From the NCBI GenBank assembly GCA_910579735.1, contig CAJTUZ010000040.1, forward strand, positions 1 through 15,988: a DNA stretch of 15,988 nt, given 5' to 3'. The notes below the pieces were generated by a model that saw only the letters and a list, made by a program, of their open reading frames with translations, was not told the DNA's origin and searched no databases. The position numbers were made by a program, and so were the translations under genes. This document shows positions 14,736 through 15,988 of this stretch, piece after piece; the stretch's first letter is position 1; the number at the start of each line of letters is the position of its first letter. The stretch is from an uncultured Lachnospiraceae bacterium (GTDB taxonomy: Bacteria > Bacillota > Clostridia > Lachnospirales > Lachnospiraceae).

Positions 14736-14760
14736 TGCGGAGGGGCGACAAACAAATACA
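14725..14760. mobile_element. Probable chromosome/ICE junction (att site)
   Basis: Homology to chemotaxis proteins stops at about 14732, after the codons for ATDVG. From there the sequence becomes A-rich (ACAAACAAATACAAATAAAA) and leads into genes of ICE type. The exact crossover cannot be placed without the other end or an empty site. The element runs from here past the end of the window. Confidence 0.7.
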
Positions 14761-14787
14761 AATAAAAAAGGGACTTCCTCAATCCTT

Positions 14788-14822
14788 AAAAGGCTATGAC
14801 AGTATCGGTTATAGTCTTTTTT
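14788..14822 (+). terminator. Terminator-like hairpin at the element end
   Basis: AAAAGGCTATGAC (14788-14800) pairs with GTTATAGTCTTTT (14808-14820), with two G-T wobbles and a 7-nt loop, ending in TTTTTT. It would stop transcription from the chemotaxis promoter entering the element. The A-rich left side could let it act on the other strand too. Confidence 0.75.
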
Positions 14823-14844
14823 CATGCGGTAATTACCGTATGAA
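14821..14844. repeat. Near-perfect palindrome at the element end
   Basis: TTCATGCGGT (14821-14830) and ACCGTATGAA (14835-14844) form a 10-bp inverted repeat with one G-T pair around AATT. It directly abuts the terminator hairpin. It may be a binding site for a recombination or regulatory protein. Confidence 0.7.
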
Positions 14845-14987
14845 ATGAACTCCTATTCCCCCAAGCGGAGAAATACCCAACAATGATATTCCGCAATTCA
14901 AACTCCCGACAAGTAACGAGAAAAAATCATATATAAGCACCGAAACCAATCAATCATATCAATCCATATCACAGGAGGGCAAAGACC

Positions 14988-15596
14988 ATGAATAAAAAGC
15001 AGGAACAACAGATTTTGGACTATTACAGTACCGCCGACAAATATATCCGTAGCAAGACACACTCCAATGCGCATCAGACTGTATTTACGAAAGAAAACGA
15101 TAAATACCAGTGGCTTGTGTTGGAACAGAAAAGCCAGTGTGAAGTCGAGGTAAGGCAGACCGACAGGCATGGAACAATCACAGCGAGGGATAATTACGAA
15201 CTGACAAAAAATCTCCCTAAGTGCGTGGGCGTGGAGCGTTTATGTGAGGGCGCAAATATACAGATACCTTTTAACGCTGATGAAATCAATCTGATTTACC
15301 AGTTTGGAGAACAGGGAAAAGCGGAAACGTGCGCCAGTCTGTCTGCTATTCTTCCGCAGATAAAAGACGATAACACAAAGCAGATAGTAAGTAGCACCTT
15401 AAAGAAATTAAATTCCCTGTCAGAAGAAACGTGTGCGGAACTGACCGCCACCACCAAAAGACGGAAACTGACCGAGCGTGACCACTCCATAAGGACAAGG
15501 TTAGCCAGAGCAAAGGAACAGGCAAAACAGCCGACAGTTTCCGAGGGAAAAAAGCACAGAACCCACAGCAAAGGAAAGGGGGATATGGCACTATGA
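14988..15596 (+). CDS. ICE protein with TTRAP-like (transposon-transfer assisting) segment
   Basis: A 202-residue soluble protein. The N-terminal part (about 1-85) is not recognised; it looks like a small alpha/beta unit (KYQWLVLEQKSQCEVEVRQTDR). Residues 93-155 (IPFNADEINLIYQFGE...) resemble the TTRAP family of Firmicute conjugative elements, which is typically a short stand-alone protein starting FxxEEINL. The C-terminal ~45 residues are strongly basic (RKLTERDHSIRTRLARAKEQ...KKHRTHSKGKG) and could bind nucleic acid. AGGAGGG lies 8 nt before the ATG. Its TGA overlaps the ATG of the next gene (ATGA), implying coupled translation. The TTRAP assignment is from pattern memory and the role in transfer is inferred from context. 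Confidence 0.75.
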   Translation: MNKKQEQQILDYYSTADKYIRSKTHSNAHQTVFTKENDKYQWLVLEQKSQCEVEVRQTDRHGTITARDNYELTKNLPKCVGVERLCEGANIQIPFNADEINLIYQFGEQGKAETCASLSAILPQIKDDNTKQIVSSTLKKLNSLSEETCAELTATTKRRKLTERDHSIRTRLARAKEQAKQPTVSEGKKHRTHSKGKGDMAL

Positions 15597-15874
15597 AACT
15601 TTCCCGATACGAACAGGAAACGATTGTCAATTATAATGCAGGAGAAAAGACCGCCACCCTCTATACAAGGGATAAAGCGGTTATGCGGAAACTTGACACG
15701 CTTGTTGCCGACTTCCCCGACACATACAAGCTGACAGGGCAGGACGAGGTATCTAAGACCTATTCTTTTCCAAAGTCATACGTCTGCTACCGCAAGCCGA
15801 GGGCGTTCAGTACAGAGCAGAGGGAACGGGCAAGGCAGATGATGATTGCAAATAACAAGGCAAAGGGAAATTAA
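15593..15874 (+). CDS. Small ICE-associated protein of unknown function
   Basis: A 93-residue basic protein beginning MKLSRYEQETIVNYNAGEKTATLYTRDKAVMRKLDTL. It resembles small proteins commonly seen in conjugative elements of Clostridia, for which I know no function. It has an alpha-beta start, a KTYSFPKSYVCYRKPR strand and a basic C-terminal helix (STEQRERARQMM), suggesting nucleic-acid contact. The ATG overlaps the stop of the TTRAP-like gene, and AAAGGGGG (15576-15582) lies 10 nt upstream inside that gene. Confidence 0.8.
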   Translation: MKLSRYEQETIVNYNAGEKTATLYTRDKAVMRKLDTLVADFPDTYKLTGQDEVSKTYSFPKSYVCYRKPRAFSTEQRERARQMMIANNKAKGN

Positions 15875-15962
15875 AGAAAATTTAATGGAATTGTGTATGC
15901 GTTTGTGGTAAGATAATGACATTGAACAATTTAACAAATCGCAAATTGTAGAGGTGAATGTA

Positions 15963-15988
15963 ATGTGGTTTTGGTGGTTTATGCTTTG
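15963..15988 (+). CDS. Start of a hydrophobic protein, possibly SdpI-like (3' partial)
   Basis: Only eight full codons are visible, giving MWFWWFML, preceded by GAGGTG (15951-15956) at 6 nt. The opening recalls SdpI-family membrane proteins, which often start MWFW-FM, but so few residues cannot prove it. It lies 88 nt after the previous gene, with a short CAATTT/AAATTG inverted repeat between. Confidence 0.45.

Larger units (their letters stand above)
14736..14987 (+). other. Element end region without genes
   Basis: Contains the two hairpins at 14788-14844, then about 140 nt rich in A and C with short ATCAAT/ATATCA repeats (14949-14971), and the AGGAGGG ribosome site (14973-14979) of the first element gene. 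No convincing promoter was found. Confidence 0.6.

Noticed and set aside
14733..14850. Receptor continuing after a simple nonsense or frameshift mutation
   Set aside because: GCGGAG after the stop recalls the codons for the LAE that normally follows, but none of the three frames beyond it reads as the coiled-coil arm of a chemotaxis protein.
14949..14971. Iteron or CRISPR-like array from the ATCAAT/ATATCA repeats
   Set aside because: The units are only 6 nt, few and irregular; there are no spacers and no replication or cas genes nearby.

Overview
The window looks like chromosomal DNA from a low-to-moderate GC Firmicute of class Clostridia, most likely a Lachnospiraceae-type gut anaerobe. Three things support this: a SCIFF ranthipeptide and its maturase (nearly universal in Clostridia), a fused SecDF, and strong AGGAGG-type ribosome sites. 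The host chromosome runs from base 1 to about 14735. After that the sequence is the end of an integrated mobile element, probably an integrative conjugative element (ICE).

Layout. Bases 2-1012 hold the 3' part of a response regulator with an unusual N-terminal domain, closed by a terminator. A sigma-70-type promoter at 1124-1152 then drives hisS-aspS and a small overlapping gene of unknown function (1196-4539). Next is a biotin-controlled transcript: a perfect 13-bp inverted repeat (BirA-type operator) covers the -35 box of bioY, which is followed by a cysteine-rich DUF1284 gene and a terminator overlapping its stop codon. An SseB-like gene and a HAD phosphatase follow (5921-7561). The HAD gene converges on, and overlaps by 56 bp, a CNNM/CorC-type membrane protein gene on the minus strand (7506-8810).

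Bases 8967-13397 form a peptide-modification and secretion neighbourhood: a four-helix TIGR04086-like membrane protein, the 47-residue six-cysteine peptide SCIFF (scfA), its radical SAM/SPASM maturase (scfB, TTG start) and a SecD-SecF fusion. Two hairpins lie between scfA and scfB. The SecF half has Ala where the conserved transmembrane Asp is expected.

Behind a perfect-consensus promoter (TTGACA-17-TATAAT) lies a multi-helix methyl-accepting chemotaxis protein gene (13680-14735). It is cut off immediately after the conserved signalling tip. What follows has the look of an ICE end: A-rich DNA, two adjacent hairpins, then a gene with a TTRAP-like (transposon-transfer assisting) segment translationally coupled to a second small ICE-type gene. 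The last bases begin another gene, perhaps SdpI-like. The chemotaxis gene is therefore the probable integration target. No RNA genes, CRISPR arrays or insertion sequences were seen.
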